DNA of 64,000 nt. Origin: Agapanthus africanus. Lineage: Eukaryota; Streptophyta; Magnoliopsida; Asparagales; Amaryllidaceae. This document shows positions 10,539 to 21,990 of the stretch, in pieces. The position numbers and the translations under genes are program-made. The DNA is taken from the NCBI GenBank assembly GCA_030015575.1, contig CM057338.1, positions 632,268,189-632,332,188 on the forward strand, given 5' to 3'. The first letter of the stretch is position 1. Each line of letters opens with the position of its first letter. Below the pieces are notes generated by a model. That model was not told the DNA's origin and did not search any database. It saw only the letters and a list, made by a program, of their open reading frames with translations.

Positions 10539-13301
10539 ATGGCAGCGATGCAAAAGAAACTCGCTGCTATTGAAAATAAATTCTCATCAGTCTCCCTAAA
10601 CCAGGTAATGCTTCCCAAAACCGTGTGTGGTTGCTGTTCCAATCCATCACACTTGACGGAAGAATGTCCTATGAATGCACCGTTTCAAGGTCATGAGCAA
10701 ACTAATGCTGCTTTTCAGCAGCGACCTAGAAACGATCCTTATTCTTCCACATACAATCAGGGATGGAGGAATCATCCTAATTTTGCTTGGAACCAAAACC
10801 AACCTCAAAATCAAAACCAGTTGCAAAGAAATTACCAAAGACCTCCTCCACAGCAACAGCAACCACCACCACAGAGTCAGCACCCCTTTCAATCACAACC
10901 TGTTCAAAACCTGGCCAATAATTCTTTCCAAACGACCGGTACCGATAACTCCTCTTCACTCACACAGACTTTGGATTTATTTATGAAACATTCGATCCAA
11001 ATGTCGGCTGATATGAGGTCTTCTATTGATTCCATAAAGAAAGACTCCGCCCACCACAGTGAGAGTATTAAATCAATAGAAATCCAAATTGCACAGTTGA
11101 ATGCCGCGATGAGTGCAAGAGAAAAAGGGAAATTCCCATCTCAACCCCTACCGAATCCTGGCCACTCACAACATCATAATGTGAGTGTCGTTACTACGTT
11201 GAGATCGGGAAGAGTGCTGGATAACCGAGTGGGTGAACAAGTTGATGACGTTAGAGATACCAATGATACCCCGGCTTCTATTTCTTCCCCTAATTCGTCT
11301 AGTCTCCCACCTACTTCCGAGCCTATTCTACGCTTCCCACAAGGCTCGAACCCTCAGCCCACTTCCTCGAATCTATCTGAAGAGATCCCCACTCCAATTT
11401 TTGGATCCATTCCATCCCCACAATCTTCTCCAATGTTGGACCCAACCTTTATTGATAAAGCTCCGTTTCCAAACAGATTGAGGGCCAACAAACCTAACCC
11501 ACAAATGGAGAAGATTGTGGACATGTTTAAGCAAGTTAACGTCAATATTCCTCTCCTAGATGCTATTCAATATGTCCCATCTTATGCAAGAATCCTTAAA
11601 GACTTGTGCACTAGAAAGAGAAAAACACAAGTGCCGAAAAAAGTTTTCATGACGAGTAATGTTAGCACAACTTTTACCCAGCAAATACCAAAGAAACGTA
11701 AGAACCCTGGCTATCCTACCATCTCTATTTCTATTGGGGGTAAAAATATTAATCTTGCTTTACTCGACCTTGGCGCTAGCGTTAACTTGCTTCCATATTC
11801 CGTATATGAGCAGTTAGGGATTGGAGAGTTGAAACCTGCCCATTGTACTCTCCAGATGGCAGACCGATCAATCACCAAACCTAGGGGTGAACTAGAGGAT
11901 GTGTTAATTAAAGTCGGGGAATTCATATTTCCTGTAGACTTTATTATTTTAGATACACAACCTGTGGCTAACCCACGCAACCAAATCCCGGTGATACTCG
12001 GTCGACCTTTCCTAGCAACTTCCAACGCTGTAATTAATTATCGTAACGGTTCTATGAACTTATCCTTTGGGAAGATGACAATTGAGCTTAATATTTACAA
12101 TCTAGGAAGTCAACCATCTGAACCTTCTACTCATTTGCTTGATGTCTGTTCCATCAACGAGATAGCTTCCGACAGCTGCGAAGCGGAAGCATTTTGCTAT
12201 GATGATCTCGACAACACTAGTGCGACATTGTTTGATTTGGAAAATTCTTATAGTGAGGATATCTTCAATGAGTCCATCCCTGAGTTTGAATCCGTTGACT
12301 CGTCGCAAAAGTTAGTAGCACTTTCCGAGTCAATATCCTATGCAAAATATGAACCTCTTAGGGAGTCCGGGCATCATTTCCTTACCCCACCTTCTATTGT
12401 CTCTTCGCCAATACTAGATCTCAAGCCGCTACCTTCTTATGTTAAATATGCGTATTTATGTGAGAATGAGTTTTTGCCCGTGATCATATCCGCTTCTCTA
12501 GCTTTAGAGCAAGAGAACGCACTTTTGGCGGTATTGAGATCAAATCGGCAAGCATTTGGTTGGACAATGGCTGACATCAAAGGGGTTAGTCCCTTAATTG
12601 TTGAACATTATATACATCTGATGGATGAAGCCAAGCCAACCCGAGACCCACAAAGATGGTTAAATCCTATTATGAAGGAGGCGGTAAAGAAAGAAATCGT
12701 CAAGTGCCTTGATAGTGGTACAATTTACCCGATATCTGATAGCCAATGGATAAGTCCTATTCACGTGGTCCCTAAAAAGTCTGGCATCACGGTCATAACT
12801 AATGAGGCTAATGAGTTGATCCAAACACACACCCAAACTGGGTGGCGCGTATGTATTGATTATAGGAAACTCAATACCGCAATGAGGAAAGATCACTTCC
12901 CTCTACCTTTCATTGACCAGATGTTGGAACGATTAGCTGGACATGAATACTATTGTTTCTTAGACGGATGCTCTGGCTATAACCAGGTCCCTATCGCCAA
13001 AAAGGATCAAGATAAAACCACATTTACTTGTCCTTTAGGTACATTTGCTTATAGACGCATGCCCTTTGGGTTATGCAATGCTCCCGCTACATTTCAGCGG
13101 TGTATGATGGGGATATTCTCAGACATGGTTGAGAATTTTCTGGAAATATTTATGGACGATTTCTCCATATTTGGGGACTCCTTTGAGGACTGCCTTCATC
13201 ATCTTGACGCGTTTCTTACCCGCTGTAAGGATAAGAACTTAATTTTGAATTGGGAAAAATGCCATTTTATGGTCCAAGAAGGTATTGTCCTGGACATATA
13301 A
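10539..13301 (+). pseudogene. G1 gag nucleocapsid, protease and reverse transcriptase, truncated by frameshift
   Basis: This is a 920-residue open stretch. A zinc knuckle CGCCSNPSHLTEEC (CX2CX4HX4C, residues 30-43) belongs to Gag and binds RNA. A Gln/Pro/Asn-rich linker follows (about 55-125), then an aspartic protease around residues 393-500 with LLDLGAS (Asp410), where Athila has DLG in place of DSG/DTG. The reverse transcriptase has WRVCIDYRKLN (from residue 769), FLDGCSGYNQ and the catalytic FMDD at 871-874. The frame ends early at 13299-13301: the tail of the RT domain continues in another frame at once, consistent with a one-base deletion near 13290. It lies between the broken gag and the RNase H remnant. 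Confidence 0.93.
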
Positions 13302-13835
13302 TTTCACGAAAAGGCATTGAGGTTGACAGAGCTAAAATAGATGTCATCCATAACCTCCCTCGTCCCAAATGCGTCAAAGATATATGATCCTTCCTTGCTC
13401 ATGCATGATTTTATAGGAGATTCATTAAGGACTTTAGCAAAATTGCTAGACCCTTAACTCTTCTCTTGGCCAAGGATACAACATTTCACTTCGATTCGGA
13501 TTGTGAGGCTGCTTTTGAGTCGCATAAAAGAACTCTCACGACAGCCCCCGTTCTATCATCTCCGGATTGGAACCACCCGTTCGAGCTTATGTGTGATGCA
13601 TCAGATTTTGCTATTGGTGCGGTCTTAGGACAGCACATTGATAAGATGCCATATGTAATTACTATGCAAGTAGGACCTTGAACGATGCACAAATTAATTA
13701 CACAACTACCGAAAAAGAACTCTTGGCAGTTGTATTTGCATTAGAAAAATTCAGGCCCTACTTGATTGGCTCGCCAATTGTGGTTTACACTGATCACTCC
13801 GCCCCACGACACCTTTTATCGAAAAAGGATGCTAA
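13302..13835 (+). pseudogene. G1 reverse transcriptase end and RNase H, 5' portion
   Basis: In shifted frames it reads from the RT connection into RNase H: FELMCDASDFAIGAVLGQ (from about 13579) carries the first catalytic Asp. [21 protein letters not shown] supplies the Glu region and YTDHSAP the next Asp. Stops at 13385 and 13412 and a frameshift near 13670 disable it. At 13831-13835 (GCTAA) the A1 element cuts the frame within the LLSKKDA motif. The remainder resumes at 24206. Confidence 0.88.
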
Positions 13836-16047
13836 TATAGGGTTACTAGGCACTGTCACAAGGTTCTACAAGGAATCAACCATGCCAAAATCAAATTTTT
13901 CAAGTGCCGAACAACCCTAACCAAGATCTTAGACTAGAGATTAGGCGAAACAAAGCAAGTAAACAACTTTACTTCTAAGAGTTAGGGATTACAACCTTTG
14001 TAGTCCGTTCCTTCACTTCAAAAGCTCCGTGTTGAGGTCCCTTCGCTGCGATCATCGAGTACCCGGACTCAAGAGAGGCTCCATGAAGAGAAAGATGCAA
14101 GCTTGCTTCCGATCTTCGATAACAAAGATGATCTACCTTGAAGAAACTCAAGCCTAAGCTTTTGCTTCACTAATCAAGTATTAGCAAAGCAAACACCTTA
14201 ATCTAAGTGGCTAGAATAGATGAGGATGATGAAGTAGGAATTTATCTTTCATTTGTTTTCTTTATCTCACTCAAAATCATCACATATGAAAAAGCTAGTA
14301 AAGCTTTTCATCAAGCAAGAAAGAAGAAGAAGATGATCAAATCCTTTTGTGATGAATAATGAAATCAAGTGTGTGGTTAGAATTGCAACCATGGGTTAAG
14401 TATGAAGACTTAACCCATGTAGAGAATTAACTATGGTTAAAGGGATGGGTTGGGTTAAAGAAATATCTTTGCAAAATATCATAAAATATCAAGGTCAAAG
14501 TCAAAGCTTCAAGAAGTTTCTTGAAAGCTTCATGAAAGTTTAACCCTAATCCAAACCCTAACCATATTTAAACTCCACAAATTATGTTGCATTTATAACC
14601 ATAACATGTTACAATATTATATATCATATATACAATATTTATTGTAACAAAATAAAATAATACAATTAGCATATATCACATATATATCAATGTATTACCC
14701 GAGTGAGAAAAAGAATCTTTAAGTGAGCTTATATTAGTTAATGTAATTTAATATATCAAATATATAATTATACATTAAATTATCGAATCAACACTTGATC
14801 CGATAATCCGGCTATTTCACAAATAAACGACTAATATAATCTGTATCAGTTCATCGAATCAACACTTGATCCGATGACCCGGCTATATCACATATACCCG
14901 GCCGATATCACATTTCACGAGAATATAATACGGTATCGCATACACGTATTATTCTCGGTCCCACACATATCATATATGTGCTTCTACTCCGTTTTGCCTG
15001 AACCAGGAAACCTCTGTGTAGGACTCTAAAGAATCGTCAATACGCCGGCAGTAGGTGATGATCATATCAAACACCCACAAGCTGCAAGCGGTCAGCAAAA
15101 CGTAACAGCCACCCAGGTATTGAGCAATCAGAAGATCAACAAGCAAGCATGTACATTCTCCCGTGAATCCAACCAGTAACACTCCTGTACAGTCCGGTCT
15201 CTACGCCTGATATGTCGCATATCTCGCCTAGGGGTGGTAAACGTCAAAACCTAGTAGCTTGATAAGTCGTGTCGATATGAGGTCCATAACAGTTCGAGAA
15301 ACTATTAATAACACTTACCAGTAAATCTCAGCAACCCTGGCCAGGGATTTCCAGTTATAGCCAATCGAACACAGCACAACATCAACTCCCTATACCGGGA
15401 GAGACGAATCCCCTCCTATCGCTCATTGCCTCCATGTGATTCGGGACTGTACCCAAAAGCCACCGTTTTGCACGCCCTCTTGGACGTGGTATGATGGAAA
15501 TCAAAGCACAGTGGGAATCACACAAGACTCTATGACGATCTCGGGTCTACAGACTACTCTGTACCTGTGTCACCAGAGAACTGCCATCTGACGTGTGGTA
15601 TAATACCATCTGGGAGTTCTCGGCGAGTCCGTCCAGTGTACCCAGTCTCCACTGAGCACCCGTATACCTTCTCTGATATCAAAAACCAATGGATATGGGA
15701 TCATCCATCATCCATCATATGGGTCAAGAAGCGCATATGCTAGTCTACTCTGGAGTATCGATGCCCTGTCTCGGTACTCCCACGACTAGGAACATTTGAA
15801 GGATGTACTTGGCGACTACACTGTCCCCAGTAGTATGATCCGCATCATAGTCCTGGTAGTCAATTACTCATCCTAAGGGCTTTATCAATATGTAACAAAG
15901 AGACAATCAGAGTACATGTTAAGATAAAGAGTAACCAGATAGCATACTATCATGTCGAGCAAGAAAGTCCTCCCTATATGTCTAAGCATCACTACAATAT
16001 ACATCGTATGTACAGTAATGGCCTCTAGGGCATACATATAACTAACA
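13836..16047 (-). repeat. A1 3' LTR (left copy)
   Basis: The LTR is 2,212 bp and ends ACATATAACTAACA on the plus strand. It contains a cluster of inverted repeats: 14779-14807, 14851-14877, 14918-14957 and 14964-14980. Confidence 0.93.
14779..14980. repeat. Palindrome cluster in the A1 LTR
   Basis: There are four inverted repeats in 200 bp. ATTATCGAATCAA-CAC-TTGATCCGATAAT (14779-14807) pairs 12 of 13. TCATCGAATCAA-CAC-TTGATCCGATGA (14851-14877) pairs 11 of 12. CGAGAATATAATACG pairs with CGTATTATTCTCG (14918-14957) with a 2-base bulge. CACATAT-CAT-ATATGTG (14964-14980) pairs 7 of 7. The other A LTRs have the same cluster with different arm sequences. Confidence 0.82.
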
Positions 16048-16062
16048 ATCTCCTACTTGCAC
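16048..16062 (-). promoter_or_regulatory. A1 polypurine tract
   Basis: On the minus strand GCAAGTAGGAGAT abuts the 3' LTR. The equivalent in A3 and C2 is AAGTGGGAGATTG. It serves as plus-strand primer in reverse transcription (family knowledge). Confidence 0.75.
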
Positions 16063-18973
16063 TAGGGCCATCTGTTGTGGTATCGTATACCCAACATACA
16101 GCTGTGGTTGAAGTATCTCATACTCAACCATCCCATAAAAGTCTCTACTGGGAAATAGGCCTTCGTGAGTGGATCCGCGCTGTTGTCCTCTGTGTCTACT
16201 CTCCTAACCTCGATCTCCCTGGAGATCTACCATCTCCATGATCAGGCGATACTGCCTAAGAATATGTCTGGATCTCTGATGGGACGGGGGTTCCTAGGCA
16301 TAAGCCACAACTCCATCGTCACACAATGGTAGGAACTAAGTTCATCTCATGAACTATTATATATATATATCCAGACTGCCTCTTTGGTAGCATCCTTAGT
16401 AGTGATTTATCCTGCCTTTATCGTCTGGTATGTCACGGTATCTAGCTTGGAACTCTTCCAACATACCGTCCATCCACTGAGGGTAAAGACAATGCCTGCG
16501 ACTGACATTCAGTCGTTCTTATCATCCTGGAACCATTCCAGTGATTCTCCCCTGGATCGATTGATACCATCTCACTACAACTAGTGAGAATCCTAATATC
16601 CAATTAGATCTATCTCATTGATCCATAACCCAGGATTTAAGAGGTATCACCTTGATCCTATAGAGAATCTTTGTGATAAGAGGAGATTGACCGATCGTAG
16701 CATAGGAAACTACTTCCCTATCAAGAGTATGTCATTCATGTGCTATACGAGGATCACCACCATACACTCTACTACCTTTTTGTATATACAAGTTTCATCT
16801 ACCATTTTGATGAAGTCAAACTCTTTGACTACCACATCAAAACAGACGTTCCAACTCCGCGATGCCTGATTTATCCCATAAAACATCATGCTCACGTTTC
16901 TGCTACTCCCACTGTCTACGAAGCCTTCTGGCTGTGTACTTATAGGTGCTCTCTTCTAAATCACTATTTAGAAAAGCAGTCATGACACCCAACCGCCAGA
17001 AATCGTAGTCATGGTATGTAGCCGTGGCAAGTAGGATCTGGATGGACTTAAGCATAGCTTTGAAAGTCTCAACTTTTCTATGTACACCAAGTAATCTTCT
17101 TAAGATATACTTGCTCCTGATGGGGATTTAACCCTTCAGATAAAGCAACCAAAGTCCATACTTTGTTGGTGTATAAGGATTCCATCTCAGATCGCTAAGC
17201 ATCCAGCCATTCTCACAGAGTCCCCACTCCAGATGGCCTGTTCGAAATTAGTTGGGTCATCATCTCATGATGCAATCCTTGCTCCCACTGTCATAGAGAA
17301 ACCGAAGTATCTCTCAGGTGGATGAGGAACCCTACCAGATCGGTGGAGAGGCTGAGGTTCGTTGGAAACTATTAAATCTTTCGGGTTTACCAAATCATCA
17401 ACTGCAGTTTGTATAGCTGGAACTCTTTCCAGTTCTACCTCATGACCACTAATTTCTTCACAAGAAATTCCCTTTCACAAAGGTGGCATGCTAAGAAACA
17501 AAACATCTTTTGTTCCTCGGTTTGGTAGAAGATATTCCCTTGCGAATGATTGGGATATCCAACAAACTTCCACAGAACTGACCTTGCCTTGAGCTTGTCT
17601 GGATTATGCTTTTAGACATAGGCCGGACAACCCCAAATCTTAACTTACTTAAGATATGGGCTCTTCCCATACCATATCACATATGGAGTGGTAGGCAACT
17701 GATTTGATTGGAACCCTATTCAATAGGTATGCAGCTTCACAAGTGCATAACTCCCAAAACAGTAGTACTCATCATAGAGCGCACCATATCAAATAGGGTG
17801 TGATTGCTCCGCCCCGATATACCGACGTGCTGTGGTGTATACGGAGGAGTAATGCTGAGAGAGAATCTCATTCTCCTTTAGAATAGTCCAGGAATCCCGT
17901 GCTCAAGTATTCTCCTCCTTGATCACATCAAAGGACATAATACTTATACCCGTTTTGGTTCTCTACTTCTAACTCATATTCATTGAATTTCTCAAAAGGA
18001 TCAGACTTGTGTTTCAACAAGAACACATGTGCGAATCTTGAGAGACCATCAGTGAATATAATGAAGTATAAAGAACCGGTCCTTGCATGTATAGACAGGG
18101 GAACTTACTTACATCATAATGTATCAATCCCAAGAGTTCACTAACTCTTTCTCTGTTTCCAATAAACTGAGCTGTGGTCATCTTATCTTTGTGACATGAC
18201 CGGCAAGTTTCACAAGATGTAAATTCAAACTAATTTAAATATGCATCTAAATGTAACTTCAGCTAGTCGGGTCACATTGATATGACCTAGTCTATAATAC
18301 CTCAAGAAGGATCCGTTCATTTCTGAACTCTTCCTCTTGTATGTGTTCTGTACGTTAAGAACTGTAGTTTGATTTAGAACGTCTATGCTTTTAGATAACG
18401 TGCCTGAACCGATCAACTCTTGATATAGGAAATGTTCAAAACATTATCCAACACTACAAAATTATATCCTTCTTTATTAAATAAAGAGACTGATATGATG
18501 TTGTATATCAGGTTCGGTATCTAATAATATTCGTTCAGAATCAATGTATTCTGGTAATACAGGGTGATAACTGCCAACAGGCTTGGCTGCAACACTTGCA
18601 TCATTTCCAACTCTTGAAACTTATCACCCGTTCTCAGTTCTCTACCTATCTGTAGCCCATGTAACAAATTACATTTACGGGATCCTGATCCGGTATCTCA
18701 TACCCAGGACGTAAAGGATACTGAGAAACAGTTCTCGGTAATGAACACACCCGAAGAAGATGCATCAACATGTACTTTCTTCGTTTGGGCGGCATAGGAA
18801 TTCTGGTAATCCCCTATTTCCTGCTCTATCTTATAACAATTATAAGTTGGAGCGGGACCAACGTTCCCTAGCGCAGTATAACAAGCAGGTTCGGTCAATA
18901 CATCCGTATTATTATCTTGATTAAGGCGTGACATAGTCATAACCAGGAGAGAGAGAGAGAGAGAAGAAAACAC
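16063..18973 (-). pseudogene. A1 copia pol remnant (protease, integrase, reverse transcriptase, RNase H)
   Basis: Read on the minus strand, the segment from 18973 opens with a degenerate nucleocapsid-like stretch (TYNCYK) and reaches the protease at SWV, then an in-frame TGA (18698-18700), then DTGSGS. The integrase leader motif GHINVTRL lies in 18225-18416. Integrase core sequence with DQGGEYLS lies near 17890-17920. A reverse transcriptase remnant with the YVDD position degraded to HMND is near 16700-16740, and RNase H adjoins the polypurine tract. Many stops and frameshifts are present. This is the copia order, and the element cannot be autonomous. Confidence 0.8.
18945..18963. repeat. (GA)n tract at the start of the A1 pol remnant
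   Basis: About nine GA units. Shorter GA runs sit at the same place in A2 (44467), A3 (58207), C1 (35912) and C2 (63837), so this is an inherited feature of variable length. Confidence 0.8.
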
Positions 18974-19382
18974 TCAGCGTATGCTCTTGCAAGATTAGAT
19001 TGGTTATTAATATATCTAATTAGGATGTCTCCCACTGTTTTAGTCAAATGTTCCTTCAAACCCTAAAAGGAAAGACTAGCCGGGATTAATTACACCCTAC
19101 AAGTTCGCCAATCTTTCAGCCAAGCCAGTGCCGATACTTTGAGGGAGGTTCCCCGTGCTTTCGCACGGACCTAATTAAAATAAACCTCGTTTTTCCAGGG
19201 GCATAACCCCGTTGACACCTTTCTAGACACTTACTTGATCGGCTAATTGTAATGTGTAAAACTCTCCCAGGAGTAACTCTTACTCGCAGTGGGTATCGGG
19301 ATCCAACTATCTCATAGGAGGTATGCAATCTCATTGCAAATTTCAACACTTGAAATTCCCGATAATATTTTGCCCCTAACCT

Positions 19383-19592
19383 CCTATGATCTTGACAAAG
19401 GCCAACAAACCATAGGATGCTAGTCAAGTTCAACCCGTCATTTCCTGATTGAATTAAACCCACCCGCATGACCCTTCACAAGGTCAACAAAGTCATACGA
19501 CTACCCTAACTCAATCGCATCATATGCTTTTGCAGATAAGCATAAATAGCTACCGCACACTACGCCTTGACAAGGTCAACAAACGCAGTACG
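19383..19592. repeat. A1 triple repeat of short hairpins (CCTTGAC-AAGG type)
   Basis: Three units, at 19383-19416, 19466-19499 and 19561-19592, each carry a core such as CCTTGACAAGGTCAACAAA flanked by complementary ends. CCTATG/CATAGG and ATGAC/GTCAT are the clearest pairs. C1 and A2 have the same triplet at the same place. No protein frame runs through it. Confidence 0.7.
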
Positions 19593-19731
19593 AATACTAT
19601 GAAGTACTTATCTGAAATGACGGAGGGCTATGACAGGTTTTTAAGAAAACCCTTTGCGTAATGAACTTGATATCGTTGTAGAATCGAGTGATTTTAAATG
19701 GAGTGTTTTTGAGGCTTTTACTAGTTTTGCT

Positions 19732-19965
19732 AAAGAGGTCACTCCCGGTGAAGGGATCTCGGCTCTTTCCTTATCGAATAAGGTGCAGGATATTTCGCAA
19801 ATACCACGGTGCAAAGCAAAAACTATAGAAGCAATCAAAAGACAAACCGAGTATGTAGCATCCGCTGGTTTCGCTAAAGAGGTCACTCCCGGTGAAGGGA
19901 TCTCGGCTCTTTCCTTATCGAATAAGGTGCTGGATATTCTACAAAGAATACCGCTATGTAAAGCA
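19732..19965. repeat. A1 duplicated two-hairpin module
   Basis: A 39-nt block at 19732-19770 recurs without change at 19876-19914. Each folds as AAAGAG ... TCCC-GGTGAA-GGGA ... CTCTTT. Each block is followed within 20-25 bases by a second weaker hairpin (GGATATT...AATACC type). The flanks between the copies have diverged much more than the block itself. Homologous pairs occur in C1 (36556-36594, 36695-36733) and A2 (45250-45288, 45395-45433). Confidence 0.85.
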
Positions 19966-20189
19966 AGAACTAGAGCTACCAGTTTTTAAACAAGTTTCTA
20001 CAACATCTTTAGGTTTCTCTTTTTTCATTAATCTCATTAATGAAGTCCCATTTTATTATGCTTCACAAGCATCACATTTGAAACGAAATCTGCAATATAA
20101 CATATATGTTATATATATAATATAAACATTCGTCTCAGGCAGTAATATGATCTCATCACAGAACATTGCAGCAGAAGAACATATATGAA

Positions 20190-21976
20190 ATATTGGATAT
20201 ACTAGGAGGTCCGTATTTTAATACGAGTCTGTATAAAACACGGATTCCACGGTCGCGATGAATAGCCAAACCCACATCCCTAGACCCCTACGAGAGCTGC
20301 AAGCAACACTGCCAATTCTAAGGTTAGGAGACCCTGTCTCGACTCCTCGAGATAGTCTCCCACTAGACCCTAGAACCTGGTTACTTGTGCTCCCCGCCTT
20401 GGGTCTACCTAATGCGGAAAAGTAAATAATATACAAAAGTGACATCATCCTCAGCCCGGAAGTGCCCCAATAAAAGAATATTACATACAATGAATTTTAC
20501 ATGAATGAAAATGAAAAACTCTCATCTCACATAAAACCCCCGGCTATTCAAAACACGACGATCCAATATAACATATCACAGCAACACATAATATCTCATA
20601 TCATCAACGTAAGCAAGTATGCGTATCCCGATTGTCATTGATGTATAGCAACGAAGCCGGCGATACACCACATACTACGCTTACGGTCACAGAAAAGAAA
20701 GTGTAAAAGTACAACAGTTGGAATCCGCAACCTCCTTAGACATCTCATGCCTAACCAAATGAATTTCTTAGACATCGCATTCCTAACAATTATAAACTCC
20801 GCATTTTAGTCTCAATATCGAAAACTCTTTTCAATATCAAGTCGGGCAATTCAACAAGATTCCCGACATCCTGATCGAATGCTCGTCGCAAACTTTAGTA
20901 GACGGCCGCACCCCCGGATGCTGTCGACGAAGTGCACTAAGGCGGAACACCGTTGCCGCGAGCACCCGAACGGATGTTTTTGGCGACGGAGTTATCCTAC
21001 AGTCACTTGGACGGGGCTATGGGGCATGGATATCTATTAATTTTACCCGGCGAGTATCCGCGTACGCTACGTGATTGCGATGGACTTTTGATCACTTCAA
21101 AATCCCGTGGCAACCGATCAAATGATACTAAACTGCTAGATTTATAACATTCAAAATTAGTTATCTCATAACTACTTATGGATTCCAAATATTGTATCAC
21201 ATTCCAGATAAATAGACAGTGTTAAACTTTCCGATCAAATAAACAAACACCCAAGATTTCCCAAATAGCTCAACACTTGAGCGGAGTTCAAAAAGTATCC
21301 ATCACATGCCACAGTACCAATGGTCCAGCCGTAGAAGGGTCAAACCAACGCCTCACATGTGGCAACGCCGTACTGCCCCAAACCCTAAGGTTTAGAGGCA
21401 GTTCAGATGGTCACATAATCGAGTTAAGGTTTGTGTTCTTCTAGAGGGTCCACAGATACGCTTGCATGATTTTCCGGAAGTTTCAAACTCGAGGAAAAAT
21501 CCAACATTTGAAAATTTTCCGACTGGGGAAAAAGTGAGTTATTGATATCCGGCCGAAGCTTTTAACACGTTCTAAATTATCCAGAAAAAAACATAAACGA
21601 AGTTAAACTTTCCGATCGAATCAATGAATACAAAAGATCTCCAGAAAATTCAACACTTGAGTAGAATTAAAAATTCCTAGAAGCATGCAAAAGTATCTAC
21701 GGATGTTACTGTAGAAACAACTAACCCTAATTCCCCTGTACGGCCGCGGAACCGCCGCGCAAGGCAGGGTATTGCCGCGATTCCGTGGCGCTTTAAAAGG
21801 ATTAGGGGCTCGTTTTTCACAGTAATCCTTAGAATTCCCTGCTTAATTTTCTGAGTATTTTTAATACAGAAAAAATCAACAGTTTAAAAAAATTTCCAGA
21901 GAGGGGGTGTATATCGATGTTTCGGGGTTCGATCGGACTTTAAATTTCGTCTACACGATGCCTAAAGCTCTAGCTT
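20190..21976 (-). other. A1 untranslated leader
   Basis: The region lies between the primer site and the structured repeats. It holds the conserved pair TGAATAGCC (20259-20267) and GGCTATTCA (20542-20550), which can close a 290-base domain, plus TAGACCCCTACG near 20281, also found in B0 and C1. GCGG-rich sequence near 21740-21795 resembles G1 LTR and leader motifs. No coding frame is recognised. Confidence 0.7.
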
Positions 21977-21989
21977 GGCTCTGATACCA
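21977..21989 (-). promoter_or_regulatory. A1 primer binding site, initiator tRNA-Met
   Basis: The reverse complement is TGGTATCAGAGCC, one base from the LTR at 21991. It fixes the minus orientation of A1. Confidence 0.93.
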
Positions 21990-21990
21990 C

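Noticed and set aside
19383..19592. Short regularly spaced repeats as a CRISPR array
   Set aside because: Only three imperfect units inside a retrotransposon of a plant genome; no spacer structure.
19641..19886. Repeated peptide ERAEIPSPGVTSLAK as a possible Gag domain
   Set aside because: It is the translation of the 39-nt hairpin block. The frame is interrupted around it and the substitutions follow base pairing, not codons.
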